Source: Acidobacteriota bacterium (GTDB lineage: Bacteria; Acidobacteriota; Terriglobia; Bryobacterales; Bryobacteraceae). Taken from it: a stretch of 46,667 nt of DNA. The notes beneath the pieces were generated by a model. That model did not search any database and was not told where the DNA came from. It saw nothing but the letters and a program-made list of their open reading frames with translations. The translations under genes were made by a program, and so were the position numbers. The number at the start of each line of letters is the position of its first letter. The stretch's first letter is position 1. Shown here in pieces: positions 6,809-16,094 of the stretch. The DNA is taken from positions 1 through 46,667 of the forward strand of contig SYLY01000210.1 in assembly GCA_005808475.1 (NCBI GenBank). The letters are read 5' to 3'.

Positions 6809-9800
6809 CTACCAGAGCATCCGCAGAGCCATCTGGATGCGCCGGCTCACGTTCGCCTGCTGCGTGATGGCTCCGAAGTTCGACGCCGCCGCGCCCAGGT
6901 TGGGCGCATTGAACGTCGGGTGGTTCATGCCGTTGAACACCTCGAAGCGGTACTGCAACCTCAAGTGCTCGAGCAGCCGGGTGTCCTTGAGCACCGAGTA
7001 GTCGAAGTTGTTGGCGCCGTCCTGACGGGCGTTGCCGAAGCGCGACGGGAGGAAGCGCACGTTCGATGCGAGCTGTTGCGCCGAGTTGGTGTTGAACCTC
7101 GCCGTGTCGAAGGCGCGCGCGACGTTACGCGGCTCCACGTTCAACGGACCGCCCAGGTAGATCAGATTGCCCCACGTGAGCGGCGCGCCCGGCTGCCAGG
7201 TGTAGATCACGTTCAGGTTCCAGCCGCCATACCAGCGCGACTTGCCAAACGGAACGTCGTAGCTGAAAGACCCTACAATGCGCTGGGGCCTGTCCTCGCC
7301 AGCGATCCGCTTCTCCAACGCGCTGAAATCGTTCAAGCGCGAGCGGCGCTCGATGAGCTTGGAGAACTGGTAGTTGGCCAGCAGGCTCAGGCCATGAGAC
7401 AGGCGCTTCTCGACGCGCGTCTGGAACATGTGGAAGTAGGAATTGCCGTCGTTATCCTCCTGCAGCGTGACGCCCGTGAAGTGCGGATACGGCCGGAGCA
7501 ACTGGGAGCGGCCCACGGTCGCGCCGTTCAGCGTGGTTCCCGGAATCAGGTTCTGGAACGGATTCGGGACCAGCGCCGACAAACGGTTGATCGTATCGTT
7601 GTCGCGCGTGGGCAGGCGGCTCAGATATTGCTCCGGCGCGAAATTGAGCTGGCGCGTCACGTCCAGATGGACCGCGTGGTTGCCCATGTATCCCGTCTCG
7701 AGCACCAGATTCCGCGAAAGCTCGCGTTGCAAGGAGGAGCTCCAGCGCGCCGAGTAGGGATTCAAGGGACGCGGGTTGTAATAGGTGATCGCCTTGCCGA
7801 GATCGGTGGCGAGTCCGTTGCCGCGGCCGGGCGGCTGTTCGATGCCGTTGGGGAACGGGTTGGCGAGCGTGGCGTATGGCGTCAGATTGCCGTCGAGCGA
7901 GGCGACGAGGTTGGTCTGCTGCGAGTAGCCGAGTTGGTTGGTTCCCAACGTTCCGAGCGCGAACAGGAACACGCCGAATCCGCCGCGAACCACGGTCTTT
8001 CCGCCGAGCATCGGGGGCGTCCAGGCGAAGCCGAAGCGCGGGCTGAAGTAGTGGCTGTTGGTTTCGTAGAGCTTGCGCTGGCCGGGCCCGGCGTGGAGCA
8101 CTCCGCCCACCGCCCGGAAATCGGCTGACCGGATCTCCGGAATGGGCGCGGCCGCGTAAGCGGAGCGCGCCGCGGCGTCGATCCGTTGCGGCGCCGCGAA
8201 GTCGAAGCCGTTCACCGACCGGTCGTAACGCTCGGTAGTGGGCAAGTCGCGTTCGTATCGCAAGCCCAGATTCAGGGTGAGGCCAGGTCTCACGCGGAAG
8301 TCGTCCTGCAGGAACAACGCGTAGTAGCCGGCCTGATTGATGCGCGACGCGCTGATGTCCCAGAAGCCGCCGGTGGGGAGCCCGAGCAGGAACGACGCCA
8401 AGTCCTGGCCGAGGGGCGCGGCGGGAGAGTTGTCGAGCGGACCGCGCGTCCAGGCCGATCCGAACGAGTAGCTGCCGCTGGTGTAGCCGAGGCTCGACAC
8501 GGCTTCACGGTACATCCGGAGGTCGGCGCCCATCTTCACGCTGTGTTTGGAGAGGATCTTGGTGAGGTTGGTGAAGATCTGGAAGATGTCTTGCGGGTTG
8601 TCCGTCCCGCCGGTGTCGCCGAGGCTGGCGAAGCGGTCGAATGTGATGCGCGGCAGTATCCGCTTCTGCGAGTGCCGCGCCAGATCGCCGGGGAAGCCGA
8701 TCGACGCGATGTCGAAACCGTCGCTGAAGTTGGTGCTGCCTTCGGTGAACCGGGTCCAGTTGGCCCGCGTGTTCAGCACCATCGACGGCGACAAGGTGTA
8801 CACGTCGTCGAACATCGTGCCGAGATTGGTGCGCGAACGTCCGCCGTTGCTGCCCGCGATTTCACCCACCCGGTAGCCGAGGTCGTTGAAGCCCTTGCCG
8901 GAGCGCTCGTTGTAGCGGAAGTTGTAGAACATCTTGTGGCGCTCGCTGAATACGATGTCGAGCCTTCCGAGTTCGTTGTTGAAGAAGTTGCGTTCACCTG
9001 TCGCGGACGTGGTGAAGTTGTCCAGTCCGTCGCGCTGCCCTGCCGTGTTCGAAAGTGGAAGGAACGGGAGGAAGTTGCGCGACACAGGCGAGATCCGGGA
9101 AGCGGGGATCAGGTTGCCCGCGAAAGGCTGGCGGCGGATGCGGGCGCCTTCGCGAGCGCCGGTGGCGGGATCGAAGATCTGGTAGTTGGCGCCCAGCGCC
9201 AGCAGCGCCGACAGATTGCCCGTGCGCTCCGCCGCCGTGGGAACGGTGGAGAACGTGGGCCGGGGTAACGCGTCGCGGATGCCTTCATAGGTGAAGTAGA
9301 AGAAGACCCGGTTGCGCCCGTCGAGCAACTTGGGCACGATGACAGGGCCTCCGGAGTTGATGCCCCATTGGTTGTAACGCAAGGTCGGTTTCGGCTGGCC
9401 GGCGGCGTTGGTGAAGAACTGGCTGGCCGCAAGGTTCGAGACCTGATTGAACAAGTAGGCGCGGCCGTGGAGCGAATTCGACCCGCCCTTGAGCACCACG
9501 TTCACCGTGCCGCCTCCGGTATGTCCGTACGCCGCGTCGGATTGGAACGTGTCCACCTTCACTTCTTCGACCGCGTCCACGGGGGGATTGTAGGCGACGC
9601 GATTGTTCCTCGAAGTGTCCGGCGCGCCGTCGATCAGCAGTTCGTTCTCGCGCGCCGGCGCGCCGCCCATGGAGAACTCCGACGGACCGGCATTGTCGAA
9701 CGGACGGTAGAAACGCGGGTCCGACGACGGGACCACTCCGAAGGCCAGTTGCGCCAGCACCAGGGGAGTGCGGCCATTCATCGGCATGTTCTCGATCTGC

Positions 9801-10204
9801 CGCGCGGTGATCACTTGTCCGGTGTTGGCCGTGGTGGTGGTGAGCAACGGCGATTCGGCGGAAACGGTGACGGTCTCCCGCACTTGCCCGACCTCGAGCG
9901 TGACGTCGAGCCCCATCCGCTCACCGGTGGTGAGACGCAATCCTTCACGGACGTACGTCTTGAATCCCTCCGCGGTCACGGTCACTCGATAGGCGGCGGG
10001 AGGAAGGAATGGCAGCGTGTACTGGCCGTCGTTCGCGGTGACGGTCTCATGCCGCGCGGCGGTTTCCACTTGGACGGCGACGATGCTCGCGCCGGGGACG
10101 ACGGCGCCTTGCGAGTCGAGGACGCGTCCGGTGATGGTGGAGCGGAACTCCTGGGCGATGGCCGGCGCGGCAAGGGCGAGAACAAAGAGAATGGACCCAA
10201 ACAT
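6809..10204 (-). CDS. Oar-like TonB-dependent receptor with carboxypeptidase-regulatory domain
   Basis: This 1131-residue outer-membrane protein has a signal peptide (1-17, LALAAPAIAQ). A carboxypeptidase-regulatory-like β-sandwich follows (~20-100, TGRVLDSQGAVVPGASIVAV... DGQYTLPFLPPAAYRVTV). Next is a plug domain (~110-240, with IENMPMNGRTPLVL and ELLIDGAPDTSRNNR), and then a long β-barrel rich in aromatic alternation. It ends in RIQMALRMLW; a final aromatic residue is the usual barrel-assembly signal. Oar-type receptors import or export large substrates with TonB energy. Substrate is unknown and no SusD partner is present. It is the first gene of the minus-strand operon with the DUF1592 and DUF1552 genes and diverges from another receptor across 101 bases. 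A TGATAAAAT stretch just before its start could be the -10. Confidence 0.9.
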   Translation of the reverse strand: MFGSILFVLALAAPAIAQEFRSTITGRVLDSQGAVVPGASIVAVQVETAARHETVTANDGQYTLPFLPPAAYRVTVTAEGFKTYVREGLRLTTGERMGLDVTLEVGQVRETVTVSAESPLLTTTTANTGQVITARQIENMPMNGRTPLVLAQLAFGVVPSSDPRFYRPFDNAGPSEFSMGGAPARENELLIDGAPDTSRNNRVAYNPPVDAVEEVKVDTFQSDAAYGHTGGGTVNVVLKGGSNSLHGRAYLFNQVSNLAASQFFTNAAGQPKPTLRYNQWGINSGGPVIVPKLLDGRNRVFFYFTYEGIRDALPRPTFSTVPTAAERTGNLSALLALGANYQIFDPATGAREGARIRRQPFAGNLIPASRISPVSRNFLPFLPLSNTAGQRDGLDNFTTSATGERNFFNNELGRLDIVFSERHKMFYNFRYNERSGKGFNDLGYRVGEIAGSNGGRSRTNLGTMFDDVYTLSPSMVLNTRANWTRFTEGSTNFSDGFDIASIGFPGDLARHSQKRILPRITFDRFASLGDTGGTDNPQDIFQIFTNLTKILSKHSVKMGADLRMYREAVSSLGYTSGSYSFGSAWTRGPLDNSPAAPLGQDLASFLLGLPTGGFWDISASRINQAGYYALFLQDDFRVRPGLTLNLGLRYERDLPTTERYDRSVNGFDFAAPQRIDAAARSAYAAAPIPEIRSADFRAVGGVLHAGPGQRKLYETNSHYFSPRFGFAWTPPMLGGKTVVRGGFGVFLFALGTLGTNQLGYSQQTNLVASLDGNLTPYATLANPFPNGIEQPPGRGNGLATDLGKAITYYNPRPLNPYSARWSSSLQRELSRNLVLETGYMGNHAVHLDVTRQLNFAPEQYLSRLPTRDNDTINRLSALVPNPFQNLIPGTTLNGATVGRSQLLRPYPHFTGVTLQEDNDGNSYFHMFQTRVEKRLSHGLSLLANYQFSKLIERRSRLNDFSALEKRIAGEDRPQRIVGSFSYDVPFGKSRWYGGWNLNVIYTWQPGAPLTWGNLIYLGGPLNVEPRNVARAFDTARFNTNSAQQLASNVRFLPSRFGNARQDGANNFDYSVLKDTRLLEHLRLQYRFEVFNGMNHPTFNAPNLGAAASNFGAITQQANVSRRIQMALRMLW

Positions 10205-10246
10205 GGCGCGAATTTTATCAGAGTGGGTTCCCCGGTGGAGGAGCCG

Positions 10247-10275
10247 TTGCTTCGCACTCCGCGCCCTAATACAAT
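10247..10275 (+). promoter_or_regulatory. candidate promoter of the plus-strand TonB receptor
   Basis: TTGCTT (10247-10252) and TACAAT (10270-10275) are separated by exactly 17 bases in the 101-base gap between two divergent receptor genes. A strong Shine-Dalgarno (AGGGAGG, 10294-10300) lies five bases before the GTG start at 10306. The -10 is close to consensus and the -35 is weak. This is a prediction from sequence only. Confidence 0.45.
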
Positions 10276-10305
10276 GGCGTCATTCTTCTTGAAAGGGAGG
10301 TTGCT

Positions 10306-13300
10306 GTGAGGCACCCAATCTGTATCGCGCTTCTCGCATGCGCTCTCGAGGCGCAGGACTTTCGCGGACGCGTGCAAGGCATCGTCAGCGATGCCACCAA
10401 TTCCGCCATTCCGCAGGCGACGGTCACTCTCACGAACACGGCGACTCGCGTCTCCACGGTGCGCACGACCGACGAGCGTGGCCAATACCTGTTCGACTAC
10501 GTCGAGCCGGGAACGTATAGCGTCACCGCCGCCAGTCAAGGCTTCGGCTCGTCGGTCAAGGACAATGTCCAGGTCCTCGTCCGGTCCGACTTGACCGTGA
10601 ACATGGCGTTGCGCGTCGGCGATGTGAACCAGTCCATCACCGTGGCCGACACGGCGGTGGAGATTCAGTTCAACACGACCACGCTGTCGCAGACCATCGA
10701 CGGCAAGATGCTCAAGGAGCTTCCCGTGCTCGCGCGCAATCCGTTCACGCTCGCGCTGCTGGACCCGGCCGTGGTGAACCGTTACTCCGACGTATCGAAA
10801 CGGAATCCCTTCTATCAGCTTTCGACCACGGGAGTCGATGTCGGCGGACAGACGAGCGGCCGCAACGAGGTGCAGATCGACGGTTCTCCGATCGGCGTCG
10901 GCTCGCGCGGATCCTACGCGCCGCCGATGGACGCCGTGCAGGAGTTCACGGTGCAGCAGAATTCGATCGACGCCGAATCGGGCTTCTCCGCGGGCGGCGT
11001 GCTGAATGTCGGCATGAAGGCCGGCACCAACGAATACCACGGCAGCGCCTACTATTTCGGCCGCAACCCGTCGCTGAACGCCGTCTCCAACGCGTTCACG
11101 CGCGCTCCCAACGTGGTTCGCAACCATGTCGGCGGCGGCACTATCGGTATGCCGATCCTGAAGAACCGCCTGTTCACGTTCTTCACCTATGAAAAGTGGA
11201 ACAACCGGCAGCCCTACACCAAAGTAATGACGCTGCCGACCGACCTCGAGCGCGGCGGCGATTTCACGCGGTCGCTCAACCGGTCCGGCGTCATGCGGCC
11301 GGTGTTCGATCCCATCACCACCGTCACCAACACCGCCACCAACGCGGTCACGCGCACGCCCTTCCCTGGCAACGTGGTCCCCGCGTCCCGTTTCGACGCC
11401 ACCTCGCGGCTTTTCCTGGGCGATATCTGGAAGCCGAACGGCCCGGGCGACGATCTCACCGGCGTCAACAACTACCGCACCGGCTACGCGTGGTTCCTCA
11501 ACTACTGGAATTTCTCCAACCGCACCGACTGGAACATCAACTCCAAGTGGAAGGCGTTCGCGCGTTACAGCGTGATCCGCACGCGGCTGGACAACAACAA
11601 CTACGGCGGCACGGCGGCCACCACGTCGGACAACGGCGGCCTGATGGACGCGCTGAACGCGGCGTTCGACACGGTGTACACCAAGAGCGCGCGCACGGTA
11701 TTCAATTTCCGCCTGGGAGTGGTCTATTCGGAAGACGAGTACGATTCCGAGTGGGCGAAGATCGGCGAGAAGGGTCTCGAGAAATTCTGGCCGGGCAACG
11801 CGTGGTACAAGCCGTACCTGGCCGACATGCCGTCCGTCTACTATCCGGCGCTCAACGTAGGTGGCGCCACGTTCGGCAAGTCGAGCTGGTGGAGCTACCG
11901 TCCGCGCAAGTACTCGTATCAGGGCAGCATGGGACACGATCGCGGCCGCCACTATCTCAAAATGGGAATGGCTTATCGTCACGCGTTCGAGTACTCGCAA
12001 CTGCCCAATCTCGGTTCGTTCCCGTTCAACGCGACGCCGACCGCGAACAGCAACCTGGCTCCCGATCTTCTGAACTCCGGCAGTGCGTGGGCCACCTTCC
12101 TGCTCGGCTCGATCGACAACGGATTGAGCGCCAACTACGTGGCTCCGCGCTACACGGAGCAGGATCAGTACGGCGTCTTCCTCCAGGACGATTTCAAGCT
12201 GAACCGCCGGATCACGCTGAATCTCGGCATGCGCTGGGAGTATGAGACGGCGCCGTCCGAGCGCCAGCTCCGCCTTTCGCGATACCTGGATCTGGGCAGC
12301 GCGATCCCCGAGTTCCAGCGGAACGCGCCGGTGATGCCGCCGCAGGTGGCCTCGATCGCGGGGGCGGTCAAGCCGACCTATAACGGCGCCTGGGTCTACG
12401 CGACTCCGGAGGCCAAAGGCCTCTATCACGCGCCGCGCACCAACTTCCTGCCGAGGCTCGGCGTGGCGTTCCGCGCCAACGACAAGACGGCGATTCGCGT
12501 CGGCTACGCCCGCTACGCGGTGCCGGTGATGGCCGTAATCGGTTACTCCTGGCGGCTGCCCGCCACGGACGGATTCTCGGTGACCTCCAACGGTCCGGTG
12601 CAGTTGCAAGGCGTGCCGCAAGGGGTCTTCAGCAATCCGTTCCCGGCGTCGAATCCGCTGGTGGCTCCGCTCGGCCGGACCACCGGGCGGTACACCAACA
12701 TCGGCGGCGCGGCCACGTGGGCCAATCAGAGCCTGAAGACGCCGATGAACGACCGGTTCAATTTCACCGTGGAACGCGACCTGTTCGCGGGCCTGAAGGT
12801 GGATGGCACGTTCTTCATGAACTTCGGCCACAACATGGTTCCGGAAGGCCAGGGCGGGAACGCGGGCTTCGGAAGGCCGCTGAATCTGGTGAATCCGCAA
12901 CTGAGCTACGACAACAAGACAGCGTTGACGGCCGCTGTTCCCAACCCCTTCTTCGGCTTGCCGGCGAGCGTGATGCCCGGCCAGTTGCGCGGCCAACGCA
13001 CCGTGCCGCTCTCCACGCTTCTGCGCCCGTATCCGCAATACGCCGACCTCACCGAAGGCTTCCTGCCCGGAGTGGAGAACCGCTACAAGGCGATCCAGCT
13101 TCGCGTGCAGCGGCGGTTCGCCAGCGGCTATTCGGTGGTCTGGGGATACAATTACAACCGCGAACGGACGGGTGACTTTTTCAACGCGCCCGACCAGTAC
13201 GCGGGCAAGTTGACGATGATTCCGGCGACATTGCCGCGCCATCGCATGACGCTCGGCACGACGATCGATCTGCCGTTCGGCAAGGGGCAGAAGTTCGGCG

Positions 13301-13737
13301 CCGGCATGCATCCGTTGTTGAACGCCGTCGTGGGAGGCTGGTCGACGAGCCACATCTTCATGTGGAATTCGGGCTCGTTCCTGCGCTTCGGACAACTCGA
13401 CGTTTCGGGCGATCCCGGTCCGGCGCCGCGCCAATGGTCGAAGTGGTTCGACACGAGCGTGTTCAAGCAGGCGACTCCGTTCACGCCGCGCACCAATCCG
13501 TTTCAGTACAACGGAATCACGGGACCGAACTTCTGGAGTCTGGACAGCACTCTGTCGAAGAACTTCCGGCTGACGGAGCGGTTCAAGCTGGAACTCCGTT
13601 TGGAAGGGTACAACCTGACCAATTCGGTGATGCCGGGCAACCCGAACCTCTCGGTCACGAGCACGCAATTCGGTGGGATCACTTCGCAGGTCAACTACGG
13701 CCGCGAAGTGCAATACACCCTGCGGCTGCACTTCTGA
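10306..13737 (+). CDS. Oar-like TonB-dependent receptor
   Basis: The 1143-residue protein starts at GTG 10306, chosen because AGGGAGG lies five bases upstream and a short signal peptide (ALLACALEAQ) follows. The layout is a regulatory-like β-sandwich (~20-100, GIVSDATNSAIPQATVTLTN), a plug (~110-240, LPVLARNPFTLALL, EVQIDGSPIG) and a β-barrel ending REVQYTLRLHF. The plug has the family stretch GFSAGGVLNVGMKAGTNEYHG. It diverges from the receptor at 6809-10204; the two are only distantly alike, so this is not a recent duplication. Nothing downstream on its strand is obviously co-functional; the next gene encodes an unknown membrane protein 13 bases away. Substrate unknown. Confidence 0.9.
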   Translation: MRHPICIALLACALEAQDFRGRVQGIVSDATNSAIPQATVTLTNTATRVSTVRTTDERGQYLFDYVEPGTYSVTAASQGFGSSVKDNVQVLVRSDLTVNMALRVGDVNQSITVADTAVEIQFNTTTLSQTIDGKMLKELPVLARNPFTLALLDPAVVNRYSDVSKRNPFYQLSTTGVDVGGQTSGRNEVQIDGSPIGVGSRGSYAPPMDAVQEFTVQQNSIDAESGFSAGGVLNVGMKAGTNEYHGSAYYFGRNPSLNAVSNAFTRAPNVVRNHVGGGTIGMPILKNRLFTFFTYEKWNNRQPYTKVMTLPTDLERGGDFTRSLNRSGVMRPVFDPITTVTNTATNAVTRTPFPGNVVPASRFDATSRLFLGDIWKPNGPGDDLTGVNNYRTGYAWFLNYWNFSNRTDWNINSKWKAFARYSVIRTRLDNNNYGGTAATTSDNGGLMDALNAAFDTVYTKSARTVFNFRLGVVYSEDEYDSEWAKIGEKGLEKFWPGNAWYKPYLADMPSVYYPALNVGGATFGKSSWWSYRPRKYSYQGSMGHDRGRHYLKMGMAYRHAFEYSQLPNLGSFPFNATPTANSNLAPDLLNSGSAWATFLLGSIDNGLSANYVAPRYTEQDQYGVFLQDDFKLNRRITLNLGMRWEYETAPSERQLRLSRYLDLGSAIPEFQRNAPVMPPQVASIAGAVKPTYNGAWVYATPEAKGLYHAPRTNFLPRLGVAFRANDKTAIRVGYARYAVPVMAVIGYSWRLPATDGFSVTSNGPVQLQGVPQGVFSNPFPASNPLVAPLGRTTGRYTNIGGAATWANQSLKTPMNDRFNFTVERDLFAGLKVDGTFFMNFGHNMVPEGQGGNAGFGRPLNLVNPQLSYDNKTALTAAVPNPFFGLPASVMPGQLRGQRTVPLSTLLRPYPQYADLTEGFLPGVENRYKAIQLRVQRRFASGYSVVWGYNYNRERTGDFFNAPDQYAGKLTMIPATLPRHRMTLGTTIDLPFGKGQKFGAGMHPLLNAVVGGWSTSHIFMWNSGSFLRFGQLDVSGDPGPAPRQWSKWFDTSVFKQATPFTPRTNPFQYNGITGPNFWSLDSTLSKNFRLTERFKLELRLEGYNLTNSVMPGNPNLSVTSTQFGGITSQVNYGREVQYTLRLHF

Positions 13738-13750
13738 CCGGTCGCGGCGC

Positions 13751-14422
13751 ATGTCGAGTCAAGCGGCGAACTGGCTGGGATTGGCGGGATGCGCCGCGTT
13801 GATCGCCGGCACGCTTGCGATGGCGAGGCTCGGGAAATCGGAGATCGTGCCCATCACGTTTGCCGAGGACGCGGCCTCGCTTCGCGCGGTGCTGACCCCG
13901 GAGGCTCGGGCCAACGCGCTGCGGATCATGGCCGGCGACAACGATTTCCCGATGGCGTATCTTTCGTTCGTGCTCGCGGCGCTGGCGTTCGTACTGTTCG
14001 CCGGTCCGCGCGCGGCGGGGATGGCGTCCGTCGCGTTGGCCGCCGGCGCGGCCGCCGCGATCTTCACGGCGGTGGCGTTCGACTATCGCGAGAATGCCGG
14101 CGTGGTCGCGGCGATTCGGGAGGCTGCCGCGGGAGGTTCGAACCTCGGCGCGCTAATCGAACCGATGCGCGCGAGCGCGATGTGCAAATGGGGATTCCTT
14201 GGCTTGTCGATGGCGCTGCTCGGTGTGGCGCAATGGGCGATGACGGGCGCCGCGTCAGTGGCCGGCCTGATTCGGGCCTTGGCGGCGATCGGCGGCGGCA
14301 TCGCGGGTCTGGTGCTGTTCGGCGTGCGCGTTCCGATGTTGGCCACGATCGAAATGGCGTCGCTGGGCGTGGTGGCGATCACGGTGCTGGTGGAGGCGGC
14401 GCTCAACCTGATACGAAGGTGA
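13751..14422 (+). CDS. unrecognised polytopic membrane protein
   Basis: The 223-residue protein has about six hydrophobic segments: ~8-25, ~68-86, ~90-113, ~150-165, ~172-190 and ~195-215. It has no motif I can assign. A soluble loop (IVPITFAEDAASLRAVLTPEARANALRIMAGDND) follows the first helix. The start at ATG 13751 lies 13 bases after the receptor stop, so it may be the last cistron of that transcript. Its 3' end overlaps the 3' end of the arsenic operon by 20 bases in the opposite direction, so read-through of one would produce antisense RNA to the other. A link to arsenic cannot be shown. Confidence 0.6.
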   Translation: MSSQAANWLGLAGCAALIAGTLAMARLGKSEIVPITFAEDAASLRAVLTPEARANALRIMAGDNDFPMAYLSFVLAALAFVLFAGPRAAGMASVALAAGAAAAIFTAVAFDYRENAGVVAAIREAAAGGSNLGALIEPMRASAMCKWGFLGLSMALLGVAQWAMTGAASVAGLIRALAAIGGGIAGLVLFGVRVPMLATIEMASLGVVAITVLVEAALNLIRR

Positions 14423-15245
14423 GCCTCATCGCGATGGCGCTGGCCGGACACGCCGAATTCCACTCGTTGGAGCCCGCCACGCCCGCCGGGGCCGAACCGC
14501 GATCGATGCGCTCGAAGCCGAACCGCGGCCAGTAACCCGCGGCGCTGGTCGTCAGCAGATACAGCGCTCGCAGCCCGCGCGACCGGGCCCACGCGATCCG
14601 GTTCGCGGCAAGCTCCGCGCCCAGCCCCGCTCCCCGCAGGTCCGCGTGCACGGCGACCGAGCGCAGCAGGGCGTCTTCGCCGTGAACTTCGACTCCCGCC
14701 ACACCAACCAGCGATCCCTCGCGCGCGGCCACGATCCACGATTCGCCGAACCGCTCGTCTAGATCCACGGGGACCAACTCCGACCCGGCTAGCAGCGCAT
14801 CCACCGCCGCACGATCGGCTTCCACGGCCGGCCGTATCGCAGGCGGAGGAAACGCGCGCAACCTGCGGGCGATGCGGTCCCGAATCTCGCGAAAGGCGGC
14901 CAGCCGCTCTTCCCACGAGCCCTCCACCGCGGCCGGATCGTCGAACCGCCAGTGCAGCGCCGCCGCGCCGGGCAGCACGGGACAGTTGGATCGCGCGTTG
15001 TCGCAAACGGTGATGACCCAGTCCGGAGGCCGTCCCGTGAACTCGTCCACCGATTTCGAGCGATGCGACGAGATGTCGATACCGGTCTCGCGCATCGCCT
15101 CGATCGCCTCCGGACGCACGATGGACGGATGGGTTCCCGCGCTGGCGACCTCGAACCGGTCACCCACGTAGGAGCGCAGGATCCCCTCCGCCATCTGGCT
15201 TCGCGCCGAGTTACCCGTGCAAAGGATCAGGATGAGCGGTTTCAC
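14403..15245 (-). CDS. arsC-arsN2: arsenate reductase (thioredoxin type) fused to ArsN2 acetyltransferase
   Basis: A single 280-residue polypeptide carries two activities. Residues 1-~132 are a low-molecular-weight-phosphatase-fold arsenate reductase. The P-loop is C9-TGNSA-R15 and the resolving cysteines are C81 and C88 (VCDNARSNCPVLPG), closely matching the Cys10/82/89 arrangement of the pI258 ArsC. It should reduce arsenate to arsenite using thioredoxin. Residues ~136-280 are a GNAT domain of the ArsN2 type: acetyl-CoA loop LRGAGLGAELA, LLTTSAAGYWPRFGFERIDR and the C-terminal NEWNSACPASAIAM. ArsN2 is found in arsenic operons but its substrate is uncertain. The linker is only a few residues (RAFPPPAIR). 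The GTG start overlaps the arsM stop by four bases (GTGA), so it is translated after ArsM. Confidence 0.9.
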   Translation of the reverse strand: MKPLILILCTGNSARSQMAEGILRSYVGDRFEVASAGTHPSIVRPEAIEAMRETGIDISSHRSKSVDEFTGRPPDWVITVCDNARSNCPVLPGAAALHWRFDDPAAVEGSWEERLAAFREIRDRIARRLRAFPPPAIRPAVEADRAAVDALLAGSELVPVDLDERFGESWIVAAREGSLVGVAGVEVHGEDALLRSVAVHADLRGAGLGAELAANRIAWARSRGLRALYLLTTSAAGYWPRFGFERIDRGSAPAGVAGSNEWNSACPASAIAMRLTFVSG

Positions 15246-16039
15246 GGCTTGTAAGCGGTCACAAACCCACTCATCAGCTTGCCGGCGACTTGGGGCGCGT
15301 AGACCTCCGGGTCCAACCCTGAGGACGTCAGGTACCAGCGCGCATCGTCGGCGCCATAGACGCGTATCGGTTCGATCCCGATCTTCTCGAATCCCGCGGC
15401 GGCGAGCCGGCCCTCGTACTCGGATTGGTCCATGGCGCCGGCGATGCAGCCCGCCCACAGTTCCATGCTGCGCCGGACCTCTTCCGGCACCTCGCCCCGC
15501 ACCACGATGTCGGCGATGGCTAGCCGTCCGCCGGGCTTCAGCACGCGAAACGCCTCGGCCATCACGCGGTTCTTGTCCGCCGAGAGGTTGATCACGCAGT
15601 TCGACAGGATTACATCCACGCTCGAGTCGGGCAGCGGGATTGCCTCCATCCGGCCCTTCAGGAATTCGACGTTCTCGACGCCCGCTTCCTTTTGGTTGCG
15701 CCGCGCCAATTCGAGCATCTCGTCGGTCATGTCGAGTCCGTACGCCTTGCCCGACGGGCCGACGCGCTTGGCCGACAGCAGCACGTCGATTCCGCCGCCG
15801 GAGCCCAGATCGAGCACCGTCTCGCCCGCTTGCAAGCCGGCGAGGAGCGTGGGATTGCCGCAGCCGAGCGAAGCGCGCGCCGCGCCTTCGGGAATCTGCG
15901 AGGTCTGCGAGGCGTCGTAAAGATCGCCCGAAATCGGGTCGGGACCGCAACAGCCGCAAGACGCGGCGGCCGAAGTGTTCAGCACCTGCAACGCCGCTTG
16001 CGCGTAGTGTTGCCGGACTTGCTCCGTGACTGTTTCCAT
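15242..16039 (-). CDS. arsM: arsenite S-adenosylmethionine methyltransferase
   Basis: The 265-residue cytoplasmic enzyme methylates arsenite to mono-, di- and trimethyl species. Visible marks are the N-terminal SCGCCGPDP (C28, C30, C31), the SAM-binding motif VLDLGSGGGIDVLLSA (~75-90), and the conserved cysteines C60 (ASLGCGNP), C148 (SNCVINLS) and C198 (WAGCIAGA). The last three correspond to the As(III)-binding set of ArsM enzymes. Start ATG 16039 is chosen over the longer in-frame ATG 16096 because AAGGAG lies nine bases before it and family similarity begins at METV. It is the first gene of a two-gene operon with the ArsC-ArsN2 fusion and diverges from the PrmA-like gene across an AT-rich dyad. 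No arsR regulator or efflux pump gene is present nearby. Confidence 0.93.
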   Translation of the reverse strand: METVTEQVRQHYAQAALQVLNTSAAASCGCCGPDPISGDLYDASQTSQIPEGAARASLGCGNPTLLAGLQAGETVLDLGSGGGIDVLLSAKRVGPSGKAYGLDMTDEMLELARRNQKEAGVENVEFLKGRMEAIPLPDSSVDVILSNCVINLSADKNRVMAEAFRVLKPGGRLAIADIVVRGEVPEEVRRSMELWAGCIAGAMDQSEYEGRLAAAGFEKIGIEPIRVYGADDARWYLTSSGLDPEVYAPQVAGKLMSGFVTAYKP

Positions 16040-16094
16040 ATTGTTATTCTCCTTGAGTGTGGTTCGGATCCGCGGGGGCGCCGCGATTCCTTCC

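Noticed and set aside
9982..13752. Very long open frame (over 1200 codons) antisense to a TonB receptor
   Set aside because: High GC at third positions leaves antisense frames open. The product is Arg/His/Val-rich with no family features, and the plus strand has a full receptor with signal peptide and plug.
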